DNA of 64,000 nucleotides from Silene conica (Eukaryota > Streptophyta > Magnoliopsida > Caryophyllales > Caryophyllaceae): the NCBI GenBank assembly GCA_029255685.2, contig CM055313.2:39760079-39824078 (forward strand). Reading direction: 5' to 3'. The notes beneath the pieces were generated by a model, which was given only the letters and a program-made list of their open reading frames with translations, made no database searches and was not told the DNA's origin. A program made the position numbers and the translations under genes. Within the stretch, counting starts at the first letter, position 1, and the number at the start of each line of letters is the position of its first letter. This document shows, piece after piece, positions 32,679 to 46,199 of the stretch.

Positions 32679-34448
32679 CTAGACGCTGTATCGCTGAAAT
32701 TCCTGTATTCTACAGGAAGGTCGGTGGACCTACTATATGGGTCGGTCGACCTACCCTTCTGTTACAGCCTGTTCGTTTCTTCCTCAGGAATTGTGCACCG
32801 ATCTTGGTTACTTGAGTGGCATTGCTAGCCACTAAAACCTCCCAGCTTACGCTGGTTTGGGGAGGTTTTTCTCATACGTCTATCAATCCAGTGAGTTCTT
32901 TCCAATTTTTCCTTAATTTTATTTTCTTTGCATCTTTTCTTTAATTTTGCGAAACCTTTACTTAGGCTAATGCACAATGGGGACATTGTGCGGGTTGGTT
33001 TGGGGAATGGTTTCGTGTCACATGCATTGCATTCTGTCACACGTTTATTGCATTTCTGTATTGCATTGTTCTTTTCTTTATTTTCCTTATATGTACAAAA
33101 TCCAAAAAAATAGAAAAAATTCAAAAAGATTCAAAAAAATGCACGTTTATTTTAGCATATAGGTCGAGTCGGAACGATAGTATTTCAAGGATGATTTTGC
33201 TTTCTTACATATTTATGCCTTTACCTTGCCTTGTCAACTTGTTTTAGTATGAGAGTCTTTTGCATATCTACGAGGTTTTGTCAAACTATCTGTATATCTT
33301 GAGACTTGACTTATACCTTGGCAACCTACTATACATTCTAAGGTTTAGAGCTTATTTCCTGGTTTCATTTTTAAACCAGTTGTCTAGGATGTGAGTAGTA
33401 CTCCCCTTGGAACATGTTACATCAATATGCATAAACATGAACTTGAATTGCTATATACTTGTTTTACTATCTCGTTTTGTGGGTCTTGGTACGTGCATTT
33501 GGGATCCCTTTTCTCTTATTTACCCATAAGCCCTACATAGCCAAATTTGCCTTTTTATTCCCCCAAAACTACATCCCATACTTAGCCTACCCTTCTAAGC
33601 TAGTTTTTGCGGTCTTTGGTTTGACTTTTGAGGCATCTTGGTTTATATGCTATCTTGAGCAAAAAGAGAAAGAAGAAAGAAAAGAAAGAAAGAAAAGAAA
33701 AAAGAAAAGAAAAATCCAGAAAAGGAAAAGAAAGAAAAGAAAAACGGAAAAAAAAAAAATCGAAAACTTCCAGGATCGAAGTCGACCGACCTCCTTCATG
33801 GGTCGGCCGACCAACCATCAACATCATATTTAAAAATTCGTTCCAAAATCCCTTTCTTTTATGTGTTAGCACTCCCGTACCTCATTCAAAATTTTTTTGG
33901 GAGTCCTTTCTTATTTATCATGTGAGAGTTGTGGTACAAAAGAGCACTTTCTTAATATCAAAAGTTGTGAATTATGTTGTTGGGAAACGGTTTTACTAGC
34001 TTGGCTACTAACCTCACAAGTCCAAAAACATCTTAACCACTTTTTACCTTTTACCTCACATACCTTTCATTACCTCGATTGCATGTATCCAAGTCACTTA
34101 ATGGGTTTGTTATACATAGTTGTAGAATTCTTATTCATGTTAGATTGCAGGCATGTTTTCATGGGTCGCAGTTAGGTGAGTGTCTCTACAAAATTACTTC
34201 TTTCTATCTTTTACATATATTCACCTTTTTCTTAATGAGTATCTCGAGCGTACCGCGAGAGTCCATGGTATAAAGTCTCTATAGTCTCTAGTATTGCAAG
34301 TTTGACGACACCATAACTCGTTTGCATGATTTATATACTTTCTCAGTTTGTACTTGGTATTGGTTTAAGATGACATGTAAATTTCGCTCTGAGAATGAAA
34401 TCGTTCCATTAGTTAAGATCGAGTCTATTTCTTGCTTGAGGGCAAGCA
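32679..34448 (+). other. Gypsy I 3' non-coding region
   Basis: Continuation of gypsy I after the CACTA insertion. It contains hairpin modules (32718-32752 and 33781-33812), the element-typical words aatggggacattgtg (about 32974) and ggtttggggaatgg, and a purine tract. The lysine-rich frame at 33459-33999 is a translation of the purine tract and not a gene. No env-like ORF is visible. Confidence 0.65.
33661..33760 (+). repeat. Polypurine (GAAA)n-like tract
   Basis: About 100 nt of nearly pure A/G on the plus strand, mostly gaaa/agaaa units. It is a simple-sequence tract within the gypsy 3' region, capable of triplex formation and prone to length change. Confidence 0.85.
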
Positions 34449-34468
34449 AGGGTTTGGTTTGGGGAATT
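34449..34468 (+). promoter_or_regulatory. Gypsy I polypurine tract
   Basis: The segment agggtttggtttggggaatt directly precedes the LTR start TGATGCG. Athila/Tat-type gypsy elements have this form of plus-strand primer. Confidence 0.75.
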
Positions 34469-36031
34469 TGATGCGTGTCTATTTTATGATGTTTTTCATC
34501 TATTTTTAAACGCATTTGGTCGCTCATTTACTATGTTTTAGCCCGTATTTCCCAACAATCGTGTACTTTCGTATTTTTATGCACTTTTGCAGATTTATGC
34601 GGAAAAGGGACGATTTAGCACCAAATTCATGTCCTCGAGTCTTTTGCATAATTAAGTAACAATGGAAAGTCAACTGGAGTCCTTATTTAAGTACCAAGAG
34701 TCAAAGCGAGAAGAAAACCGAAGGATTTCTATACGGAAGCGGTCGACCGACCTACTATACGGGTCGGCGGATCAGGCCTAATTTTTATGAAGTCCAGAAT
34801 CTGAAGAAAAGCCCAGAATTTACTAAGTCCGTAAAAAGAGGTCGACCGACCCACCAAAGTGGTCGACCGACCTCAGCGAAGCCCAAGAACGCTTTTTTGG
34901 AAAGTAATTAGAAGTAGGAGTCTTTAGGAAACTCTAAATTACGCCCTATATAAACTAATCTTGTGATTAGGGTTTTGGCATTCAGCAATATATTCAGTTT
35001 CTTAGTTAATAAGCCACAATAAAGTTACAATCTAGTTTGATTCCGTCTTTAGTTTATTTGTAATCTTTCAATAATTCCCAAGCATTCAATAAAGTTTGTT
35101 CCTTTCTGCCCTAATTCCGACTTTGGTAATTACTCTTTTAATCTAGTTTAATTATTGTTCTTATTATTGTTGCATCCGGTTTAAGTTAGAATCTCAAGCT
35201 TTATTGAATCTCGCATGTTTAGATTATTTACTATGTTTTCCATGTTTATTCCCGTTTTCATAATTGTTTTAGTCGTCATGAGTAGCTAAATTTCATATGT
35301 TAGGATGTAGGGGATGAATATGCGTAGGTAGTAGAAATTCCGAGACCGACTTGTAGCAGAGCCGCGGTCGGCCGACTCAAATAGTGGGTCGGTCGACCGA
35401 GGCGGTGGTCGGCCGATTGGAATAGCTGGTCGGTCGACTCACTCGCGCATGAATCTTGTTTCGTCTTTCCTTGTTGACTATAATATCCTACAATGAGACT
35501 GAAAGGAGACTTGTAGGACGTTAGTAATGACCTACCCAAGATTGAGAGATACGGGAAGGGCATTGGTTTACACCTTAAGACGGATAGGTTACTTAAGACT
35601 GAAAGGTATGTGACCTAGGATTTAGGAATCACCCTTATTGTTGACACCAAATAATTGTGAGACCTAGGAACTAATAGCATAGGCCGAAAGGAGCTATTAG
35701 GTACCATAGACCGAAAGGATATGTTACACCCCTTACGCAACTGCAATACATGTTGACCTTAGGATTTATATTACCTTAGCTATTTATTACCCAAACATCC
35801 TAGCATCCCTTTTATTATATTTTATTCTCATCTTTTATTTCTTGTTTTATTTTAAATCTTTGCTTAGACTTACTAATCAACAATCAAAGCCCCAAATTTG
35901 TTACCTTCAAACATTAACAACAAACAATAAACATTCCCCACCTCTCTGTGGTTCGACCCTGACTTTCACTATCTATTGTTGAAGTTAGGAATTATAAATT
36001 TTATCTTTGGTACCCTCAACGACGGGCATCA
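34469..36031 (+). repeat. Gypsy I 3' LTR
   Basis: 1563 bp, starting TGATGCGTGTCTATTT and ending ccctcaacgacgggcatca, so TGATG...CATCA. The end gtggttcgaccctgac...ggtaccctcaacgacgggca is characteristic of Athila/Tat-type LTRs. It carries four of the GTCGAC hairpin modules (34741-34770, 34840-34872, 35365-35398, 35407-35438). The 5' LTR partner is missing, lost at the rearrangement near 19880. Confidence 0.85.
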
Positions 36032-36169
36032 CCTTTCGTGAGTGATAAATAACTCAAATGATGAATGCATTATCACATATGTAAAATTGATACCATATCA
36101 ATTACTACATAATCTATAATTCATACTTGTATAGTATTACATCTCAACTCAATTGAAATGACATGATTT

Positions 36170-37860
36170 ATCATGTTAAGCCTATAAGAAGGCCTTTGGT
36201 TAGTAAGCCTTAACAACTTTTGTGCTTCACATAACCTTACTATAATTTCCCTTGGTTATGCATAATCTCATTATGCTAACCTTACGAGTAAGTGTCTTGA
36301 TCCATATCTAGACACAAGCTTTCTAACAATAGAATAGCTCCCACTGTTTTCACAGTGTATGAGAGAATCTTCCCTCCATTATATCTCATAGATATAAGTG
36401 TACTCATATTTGTTGAATACCTTCATTGTTCTACTGTCTAGAATAATTCTAACAGATTTCTTCCTTTATTATTGTAGTCAAAATGGTTCTCTAACCATCC
36501 ATATGTGTTTTGAACATGGTATTGTGCAACTCTTTATGCACATTAAACCAATGAAATATCCAAACATTTAGCTTCATCCTTTTAGTACTTATTCAGTAGT
36601 GTTTGATGAACTATATGGCTACACATAGAGATTTCTCTCCAAATTCGATTTGTAACATTTCGTCATACTCCAAGTATACGAAGTTTGATAATGGTAATAC
36701 ATGTTAGCATAAAGAATTGATCCTGCAGCGGAAGCATGTGGATCCAATTTCTACAGTTCAAAACATTTGAACTTACCCTTATTCTTATCAACATAAGAAT
36801 ATCTACTTATACGCTGATATCCATTTAATAGGATATCCTAGTGATGTATTTATTCCTTTCACAAGTCTTTATCATTCATAATGATCAACATGTCACATTC
36901 ATCTAAGACTACTGACTTAACTTTACTCCCACTAAATTTCATGTTTAAACATAACTTGTTGACTCTCAAGAAAATGCTTATCACATGACAAAATAAAGAA
37001 TTCAACCTTTTGACATTTCTTTTTTAGGACAGTTGCGATTTTACAAAGCTCATATTCGATGACTTTTAAAATCGAACAACATCATCTGATCCGGTTTTAT
37101 TATAGTTCCATTGTTTGCGTACAAAACCCTTTCCACCAATCAACTGAGCTATTTCGGATTCAAATAAAGTCCAAACTAAATAAAGCATCTAAGCAAGTTA
37201 CAAGTTCGTTGCACTAAAAGGCAACATGACACTCGTCAACTTAATTTTCGAATGAAATTTCCGTTGATCTCAACTAGGAAGAACATTTTCCTATTGCATC
37301 ATACTGAAGTCGTGGCTCTACAATAATTTCTCCCACTCTGTCTAAAAGAAATAAACCTCTTTTCTTTATAGACAGCATCATGAGCCACAAACCATTTGTT
37401 CTCATGATCATATAGAAAAAAATTCGCCATTCGAAATAGGCTACAACTTCGGCACCTTGCCTATTCATATCTCATATGACTTGTATGCCCATACTTTATA
37501 ACATAGCGGAAAGATAAATGCTCGACAAAATCGGAATAGAAAATAATTCCCACTCAATTGTAAAGATTTAATCGTATCTCATATGATTCAATACTACTTT
37601 CTCGCCCATTTTGTGCTTATGAAAGTCAACTTGTGATACATTATCACACTCTATTTGGTGTAAATTACTAGGCTCAATTAGATCACTATCTAATTCCAAG
37701 AACATTTTCTTGAGCCATTGCACATGTATTCTCAACGAGAATTTCTTGTGCGGTGATTTCCTCAATCGAAGATGAACCTCATCTACTTGAGGATAGATCC
37801 TCTAAATAAAGTATTTCTACTTTGGTAGAAACATGAATTAAAATGTCTTTCTTGATTTAA
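36170..37860 (-). pseudogene. Copia B decayed pol
   Basis: Homologous to copia A 12700-14600, with the same absence of reading frame. Words such as ctcccactctgtctaaaaga near 37332 match the pol of copia C near 59438. Only short frames survive (37274-37468, 37568-37765). Confidence 0.5.
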
Positions 37861-40800
37861 AATTCCACTCACCCACACACTTTAAGGTGTTTATAGGGTG
37901 AATGACTTGCATTGAATGCAAGATTCGCATAACCCATGAGATTCCTAACCTCAAATGCGACTTTGAATCGAAAAATGGAAAAATTTGGGGCACCAACTCG
38001 AGTTTTAGGGTACATATGACATTTCCACTTTAGTTTTGGAATATAATTACTTTGATTCGTATGGCCTAACCATGAATCAATTCGTGGTAACATTGAGTAC
38101 AACATTGGTTTTAATTGCGTAATGGTAAAACTTTTTACCTTTTATGCAAAACTCAAATTATATTTAGAGATGATGTATATAATAACTATTATTTATGTAT
38201 TACTCTAAATCCAAAACTTGGTTAAGCATAATATAACATGTGTATGTCATACGGATGAAGTGGCAACTACCTTAGTTCCTCTTATGTTTCTCATTCTTGT
38301 CAAATTGTCATAAGATTTTCTTCACGTTAGGACGATAGGATTTAAAAGAACCCTCGGATCGTGTTACTAACATATCCTCCTCTAAATACCCATTTAGAAT
38401 AGTAGGTCTTGTCATTCTTTTACCATAGTTCAATCATATGAAAATGGAATTTGTAACGTGAATCACCAATTTGCAATCATATGCAAACAATGTAGAATGA
38501 AAACTTAATGTCATAAGTATTACCCAAGAAATATGTTGGAGTCATACTTCCAACATCCTTAGACTTTACAATTTGGAGTAGTTTCTAACTTCGTGTCTTA
38601 CACAATTTTCTCTCAACCTCGTTCTATTCTTAACTACTTAGAATATATTCGGTCTTCTTAAGCTCCCACTCACTTCAAGAACACTTACTTGAAGAGGACT
38701 TTTTCTTCAATTAATTCCAAATTAATTCCTCAAAGGAATTAATATCTATGAAGTGAGGTGGTATTGGTTACAATGATTGTCTCAAATCAATTTACCAATT
38801 TATATTAACTTCGTCATGTTCTTAACCCTTATGTTTTTAGACCATAAGTTATTAAATTGAGCAATAAGACTTTAGAACCATGTATGAATAGAAGATTTAA
38901 TCAACACTTTTTGACTAAAATCACTTCTATTTAAGTTTCTTTATAAGAAATCATAATGGTTTAATATGAATTTTAAGATGTTAATCTTATGTTTGCATAG
39001 GACCTTCCTATCACATTCTATGGAATAGAATAATTGCTACGGACCTTCTCCATAACCAAAGACACGGTTTTATGTGAGGAAAAAGAGATTCTATTTGTCG
39101 ATATAGCATAAGATGTTTAGCGGAGATATTGGTTACAATCGAATGATATTTTATAGGAGTAAAACTGAACAATTATAAAACAACAAATTAAGGAAAACAA
39201 ACATTCATCATTTTGATTCAACTTATAAATATTTTAACAAGCTAAAGCATCTATAAAATGACTTCTATCCAATTTTATAAATGATTCCAAGACCCAAATC
39301 CATACCACCGAAATCGTGAACCATTGGAACTCCGACCCAATGATATGGTTTGGTGGGTTTAAAATTAACCGGTTCTGCTATAGAACTCTTGGTTGATGAA
39401 AAATCATCATTTATTCATCTTAGCCCGGAACACATTGACCACTGGTCCTCTACACTTCCGTTGAGTACAAACCAAATTTCAATTGCATCGAAATGCGATC
39501 CGCCCACTGGACTGAATCCATCTCATCGCCCCACTTATCCTACGTAATGAGGTTCGTACTGTCCACTGGACTAGCACCACCCCACGAAATAGAAGCTCAT
39601 GGGTTCTACTATTTGGTAAGGCTAAATCTCAATTGTTTTGTTTAATATAAAGGTCTTGTCAATTTATTATCTATCTCCTTTAAGTGAATTAAATTGGTGA
39701 ACTTGATAATTATAATTGACACGGTAGTTTTAGTTTTAACGATCTAAACTAGTATGCATGTTTATGGCGATTTGGCTTATGTATGCAAACATATTAAAAA
39801 TGCAAAAATAAGAGCAATAAAGCAATAAAATCCTAGTATGGCCTTCCTAGTAATAGTAAAAACTAATTAACTATTACAAAGTCGGAAACCAACTCCATGG
39901 TCCCTTGAACTTCATTGGCACGCCATCCAAGAAAACACCGTCTTGTCGGAACTCCTTTCCGAATGGCACCGTGTTTTGGATCTTCGGAATTACAATAAAA
40001 TGATACAACTATTCTGTTTGTAAAACTGAAAATTAAATTAAATTACAAACCCGTGATACGAGATCACATAAATTACAACCGAATCAATATCCCCTTTCGT
40101 TACGGGTAATATTGATTAAAACTAAGGCCATACTAAGAAAAATTACATAATTCCAAATTATATAAAAACATTCAAATATGACATTCATATGATTGCAATA
40201 ATAAAATATGTATGCACATGCTCAATTTTTAATGCCAAATCGCCTTATGGGAGCAAATATCTCATATTTGTTTACGGTTTTTACGGATATGCGCGACTTT
40301 AACTATTAAAATCATCAAAATTACATAAATCTAATTTATGTCCAAGTTAATCATCCTAACATATTTTAGGAATCAATGTTTAGTCTTTACTAATGTTTGA
40401 TCATGATTTAACTTGATTTTGCATTATTCTTCATAAGTTATTTGTATTTTCGGGAAAAATATACAAAATATGGCCAAACGAGTCAATAAAATTCGAAATT
40501 TAAAATTCAAAAATTCTAAAATTTCTGGAAATTTTCTAAAAATTCAGAAATTAATAAAATGGTCTTATGCAAATATTTATAGTTTATTTCTTAAATAAAT
40601 CGTATAATAGTCGTTTTTATGGTTAAAAATCCGATTTAAATTATAAAAACTTGCAATAATTTGCCATAAATTTTTAGTCATCCTAAAATATATATTAGAA
40701 TCTGAAAATGACCAAAAATTACAGACCATACTCGAAATTTTATTTTTACGACTCATAAATTACGATTATTAACTAATTATCTCATAATAATTAATAATCA

Positions 40801-41624
40801 TAAAAACAGAAAATTTTTGATATCCATCTTTTAGATCTGACGTTCCTATTATATAAGACATCTATGGGTAAAATTTTATGCCATAATATTAAGATTAACT
40901 ATTTTTAACACAATAAGTCATTATATAGCCGATTTTAACTATTAAAATCACAAAACATGCATCACTTGAGAATAAATTCTCAAAATTTATATACATTCTG
41001 TAAATATTGCATGTGACATTGTGTTAAATTTTTATGGCAAAATACCAACTATAACTATTAAAGTCGAATTTGAGTCATTATTAATACGATTTTTACTATA
41101 AAAATCATTAATCATGCAAAATAAGTCCAATAATTTCGAAAATTCTTACAAGTACTTTATATATTGCGTGTGACTTATCATAAAATTTTTAAGGTCAAAT
41201 TCGAAATATAACCTCCTATACCCATTTTTACTCATATTATGACTATTTATCTCATAAAATTCATAATCCATGCATAATAACTCCATTTATTACGAAAATT
41301 CATATACAATATATTAAATATGCATGTGAGAACATATCAAAAAATCTCGGCCAGAAACTATGTTTAGCTATTTTTCCCAGTAATTGTTGTTTAAAACCGA
41401 TTTAAACTACAAAATATACAAATAAATATGAAAATGAACAATAAAAATCCATAAAATTATTTTTATGTCCTAAAACCATTTTAGAATCAAAAAATTTAAC
41501 ATGCAAAAATATTTTGTGATTTATCATAATAAATACAATAATTTCGAAATTAATATGTTAATCCGTTTAACATAAAACATGAATCCGATCATGCATGCAA
41601 CAACCGTAATGCTCTGATACCACT

Positions 41625-42903
41625 TCTTGGGAACTAAGTTCCTGATTTTATACTCAAATCTAATGTGAGTTTTATTTATTTAATTTTAGTCATTAAAACT
41701 TAATTAAATCTTATGCATGCATGATGATATCATAAGATGTGATTGTCCTTACATTGGTTTTAGAAGGTTTATACTCAATAATCACCTATTATGTGAGTCT
41801 TCAAAACCGAAAACCCTTATAACGATCTAACAAAAATCGTCTCCAAAAGATGCGTATCAAGGACCCGATCTCAAACTAACACAAATTTTGTTACTAGAAA
41901 ATTGTATTAGTAAACTAGAATAAATAATAATATTACTCTATAATATTATTAATATGGAAATAATTAATTTTCTTAGAAAACTAGTTTACTCAAGAAAATG
42001 GAGAATGGAGTTTGTAGTATGAGTGTGTTAGTGAATAATAATGCATCCACCACAACAATAACAACTAGTGTGTAGTGTAAGTGTGTTGAAGTATATAAGG
42101 AGCAACATGAGCTTGCTTGCTCTTGTCTTGGCCGGCCTACACATGCCTTTTAAGGCCAATGCATGCTCTTCTAGCTCTTACACAAAAGCATGCAAGATAC
42201 CTTACATATTCTTTCACTCTTACACAATCACTTTGCACACACAATCACTTTGCACACACACAACCCACATACTACACATTTACACGGCTGAAATGTGGTC
42301 TAATATGGACCCATTTATCTTTGTTAATTGTGTTAATTTGTAACATGTCACACATGTCCCATAACACATGACCCAATTTGTTAATTGTGCAATTTTAACT
42401 ATTAAAATTCATAATTTACAAATTTATTACATTTAAATAATTACACTAATAATTTCGAAATTATTATTGCACAAAAATGTAATGTCATAATTTAATTACA
42501 ACTCTTTGTAATTTTATGATCAACTGTGTTCATTCTCAATTTAATCGTTTCCTTAACGAATAAATAAAAACCGAGTAATAAAACGATTTTATTACTTTGA
42601 CAATTATTATTATAATCCCATTATAAAAATATTCGTCATGTAAATTTTTTTCCAAATTTCCAGTTATTAATTAATTCGTATCTAATACAATATTAATTAA
42701 TTATTCCATTGTGACGGAATTCCCTAAAGATATGACCTTAAGGCACCACCATCATATGACGATAATGTCAAACTCTAGACAGCCAATCATTATCGGTAAA
42801 TGTTGATCAGTCGACTTTAAAAGAGTAACACTCCCAGTTGTGTTTCATTCAAATGAGTTTTAATTACGTCAACACACTATTGTCGAGGACACTTCCTCCA
42901 ACA
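41625..42903 (-). repeat. Copia B 5' LTR
   Basis: 1279 bp and more divergent from the copia A LTRs than those are from each other. The terminal TG is changed to TC (tcttgggaac). The first arm of the LTR inverted repeat has been deleted (aaggcaccacc replaces agggatcaactgatcaccacc), while the second remains as tgatcagtcga. Confidence 0.85.
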
Positions 42904-42908
42904 CTTCT

Positions 42909-43361
42909 TACTTCCAGAGTTACTACGGTGTCTTACGAGCGGAGGACCCCTACCAGATCTATTGTGAAGGAGCAAGAGCCTCCTCTCCTCTTGGAAAAAG
43001 GAAGCGTCCCCAGAAGAAGAAGAAGTCCAAGAGAGCTAAGACTTCTCAGGTTCGAAGCATGAGCCTTCCACCTGACGCTCCCCTAAAGTGTTTCAAGTGC
43101 CGCAAAGATCTTCATCCTAGAGTTAACTGTCATGGTAACCCTTATCTTTGCCGTGCCTGCGAGAAATTTGGACATCGTTCTTTCGAGTGCCCCATGGGGA
43201 AGGTCGTCATTGACAGAGCTATCACTACTGACCCTGAGGCTGAGACTAGTGGAATCGGAGTTGTTCAGATTCAAATTGCGACTGGAGTACACCCCGATCC
43301 ATCTACTGGTACGTACATGTCTACTACTTTATCTGTAATCTGGTGTACGTATAACCGTTAA
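42909..43361 (+). CDS. Gypsy II Gag C-terminus with two zinc knuckles (partial)
   Basis: The frame opens directly at the copia B insertion and reads through a basic stretch (KRKRPQKKKKSKRAK) into two CCHC knuckles: CFKCRKDLHPRVNC and CRACEKFGHRSFEC, both C-x2-C-x4-H-x4-C. Gag binds the element RNA through these. The frame ends 50 codons later and no protease or RT follows before the polypurine tract. The copy therefore looks like a gag-only, non-autonomous gypsy element. The N-terminal part of Gag lies outside, beyond copia B, and is not in the window. The Met at 43059 is internal to the true frame. Confidence 0.8.
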   Translation, partial: YFQSYYGVLRAEDPYQIYCEGARASSPLGKRKRPQKKKKSKRAKTSQVRSMSLPPDAPLKCFKCRKDLHPRVNCHGNPYLCRACEKFGHRSFECPMGKVVIDRAITTDPEAETSGIGVVQIQIATGVHPDPSTGTYMSTTLSVIWCTYNR

Positions 43362-44687
43362 GATCTTAGTCTCCTCCCTTAGATTCCTGTTAATCTTCTT
43401 TGGAATCTATCTTCATTTCCTTTTGACTCAACCTGGTAACTTGTTTCCCTAGAACACCTTGTGCGGTAACCTACCATAGATAGACTTGGGGAATTTCTTG
43501 AGGTTGACTGTAGACCGTGTTTTTGGAGAGTGTTGTTACTTGACAAAAACCTAGAGAGCTTTTTGAGGTATGTTTTGGTGACCCTAGTGTTTATATGTTA
43601 CTAATTTGAAAGGCAAAGGTGAGCGATGGGATAATTGCGCTAAGTAGAGTGTTATACGTGGCTTTGGTTATGGCCTGTCTGATTGAGAAAAGTCATAGTG
43701 TAGAAAGTTTGGTATCCTAATTTCAGAATTCGATGTTATGGTGATAGAATTCTGGTTTAGAATTTTGGAAGTGCGTGAACCTGAGTCTGAGGTATGTATA
43801 TAGACTTCTACATTGAGTGTGAGTTTTGGAAACCACCTTGCTGAGGAATGCCTCGTTTTGAGGATGAGATGATAGTAAGAGGGATCGTGAAACCATTGCG
43901 AGGCTAGAAATTTCTGAAACCGCCTTCTTGGGATATACTAGGAATCGTTGTAACGATGTCTCGATTATGGATTGAGCGGCTAGTGTACCCATGTTTAGAA
44001 AAAGTTACCGTCTTCCTTGACCTTTAACCTGGTTGATTCGTTCCTTCGGTCCTTTCTTATACATCCTGTCAGCTGTGAAACTTGTAACATCTGATCCTTC
44101 GTGTCGAAAGTGATCTTTATGATCGTTTCTACGCTCTCGGTGACTGTTTTTGAAATTCGTTTCCCATTGTTAGCTCTAAAAGTTTACAGTTTTGAGAAAA
44201 TCTTAAGGGTTTCGAGAATTAGAAACTCCTCCCTCTTTTGATGAAAATGGCCTTTTTGCCGTTGTTGCAATTTTATACTTTTGAGGAATCTTAAATAAAG
44301 GTTAATTTGGGAAATTTGGTTTTGAAAGAGCTGATTGATTGCAATTTGGATTGATCTCAGTGTTGATTAGTCATCTGGACTCGTTATTGGAGACGTCTGG
44401 TAACCCGTACTGTGCTTATCAACACCGGATCAATCGGGATTTTGAAATTTTAATGATTTAATTTTGGGGACTTGTCTCAGATTTGGAACATCGGACTCTT
44501 GAATACGTAATGAGAATCCCAATGACCATTGACAAGACTTGTACCTTAAAATCTTTTGCTTCTTGAAACCTTTTCGAAAGACAAAAAAATTCGGGAGTGT
44601 GATACATTTTGAAAGTTAGAGTGTTTTCGTACCTATTTCTGTCTTCAAGCTTCAAGGACGAAACTTTTTGAAAGATGGGGCAGTGAT
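43362..44687 (+). other. Gypsy II non-coding interior and polypurine tract
   Basis: 1.3 kb without pol sequence, ending in the polypurine tract aaagatggggcagtgat (44671-44687) just before the LTR. Short frames here do not resemble retroelement proteins. Confidence 0.7.
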
Positions 44688-45617
44688 TGTAACATCCCGC
44701 ATTTTCGTAAATTATATTTTAAAGGTTTTAATTAATTTTACGGAATAAAATAATATTTTAATATATATTGTTAAGACTTCCGATAAGATCCGTCTTAAGA
44801 ACCTTGAGTCGTTAAGACGTAACGACTTGGCAAAGTTCAAAACCCGTTCACATCTTGTAACCCGTTTCATTTAACGGAAAGGACTACTTAAACCCTAAAC
44901 CCAATTCATTAGGTCGACATATTTCATTTCCTCCAAATAAGGTTTACTGTTTCATCAATTTCTCATTTCTCCTTCAAACTTCAACCTTAAAACAAATTTT
45001 CAGAGCTCTTCCGAATCCCGAATCAAGGTATGTTATACATTTTCGGAATCCTTGCGAAATTTCCAAGACATCCGTCTCTTTCAATTTCATTTTCGTTCAA
45101 CCTGAAAAAGAGGCTGTTTTGGGGAATTCCGTTTTTAGCTTCTAATAATCGTTTTCCTTGTTGTAGGAGGGGATTTAGAGGACCTTGGGGTGGATAGTGT
45201 CATGATTGAAGAGGAGCTAGGAGCATAACCGCTTTCGAGGTGACGATAATGAGAAACTCGACCTTTATTTGTTAAAATAACATTTCTTGATGTTTGATGT
45301 GGAAAGTTTCTAATTTTATATGTTGTTTATGTTGTATGGACTTAGAATCATGCTAGGAATGCACATGTATGATGTTCATAGGCTTGGATTGTGTTTACAT
45401 GCTCATAAGTTCGTTTTTCAGATTTTCTATCCTTGCGACGGATACTAAGTTCGATTGTAATATGCCTTTAATGTTGAAATTTATGCTTGTCATTGAGTTA
45501 CATAGATGTTACGTATATTGGGTAAAGTAGGCTTGTTGCAATTTTGGAGTATTAGTATCGATTATTTGGTGAAACTTGTAGTATACTGTAAGACGCGATT
45601 TTTGGCTCAGGAACTCT

Positions 45618-45910
45618 GAGCCGGTCGACCGGCTGGGAGTGCTTGTTGTTGTCCTTGCGTATTTTGGAATTTAGACAAATGGGGTGCCCAGCCGGTAGGC
45701 CGGCTGCCTACTGACCGGCTGGGAGCCCTTCTTTGGTGTTTTGCGTAAGGAAGGAAAGGAAGGAAGGGAAGAAAATGGGTTCCCCAGCCGGTAGGCCGGC
45801 TGCCTGCTGACCGGCTGGGAGCCCCTGTGGTGTTGTTTTCATTTTAAAGCATTTTAAAGGGGAAGGGTTTTCAGACGGTCAGCCGGCTGCCTGCCCCTGA
45901 CCGGCTAGGA
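45618..45910. repeat. GC-rich hairpin modules in gypsy II LTR
   Basis: Four modules about 70-95 bp apart. The first contains the perfect 16-bp palindrome AGCCGGTCGACCGGCT (45619-45634). The second and third have perfect 10-bp arms CCCAGCCGGT/ACCGGCTGGG at 45687-45696/45714-45723 and 45783-45792/45810-45819. The fourth (about 45877-45909) is imperfect. The surrounding DNA is AT-rich. Confidence 0.9.
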
Positions 45911-46199
45911 GCCCCTGTTCACCTTAAATTGGTTTATCTTTTGATATCTTTTGATCAGTTGATCGGTTTTGTTTGAAATTCGTTCCGTGTACCTTGTATG
46001 TGTGTTTGAGGTCCCCGGAGGATGGGCGACACTATATTGGGTTCGTGAATGGAGAGAGGATAGAGACCCCCCCGGTCGGGTAACCGAAAGGGAAACCGGC
46101 TCTCCCTCAACTTAGTTCCCGGGATCAATTTAATGTTGGTTAGAAGTATAAAAGATAAGAACTAAAGGTTTACTTAATGTAGTTGGATGATATTGTAGT

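Larger units (their letters stand above)
36032..42903 (-). mobile_element. Copia B: truncated relative of copia A
   Basis: From 36032 to 41624 the sequence follows the interior of copia A (about 12559-18210) closely, with small indels. It is followed by an LTR. The 3' LTR and the roughly 700 bp next to it are missing because gypsy I's LTR abuts at 36031. No intact ORF. The primer-binding site gctctgataccac is at 41611-41623. On its right it interrupts the gag of gypsy II at 42903/42904. Confidence 0.85.

Noticed and set aside
33459..33999. Lysine/arginine-rich frames of 123-124 codons
   Set aside because: Produced by the polypurine tract 33661-33760 in the gypsy 3' region, not by a gene.
19995..36031. 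Possibility that gypsy I or the copia elements are integrated plant viruses
   Set aside because: LTRs, primer-binding or polypurine sites and family motifs identify them as retrotransposons. No movement protein, coat protein or caulimovirus-type RT is seen.
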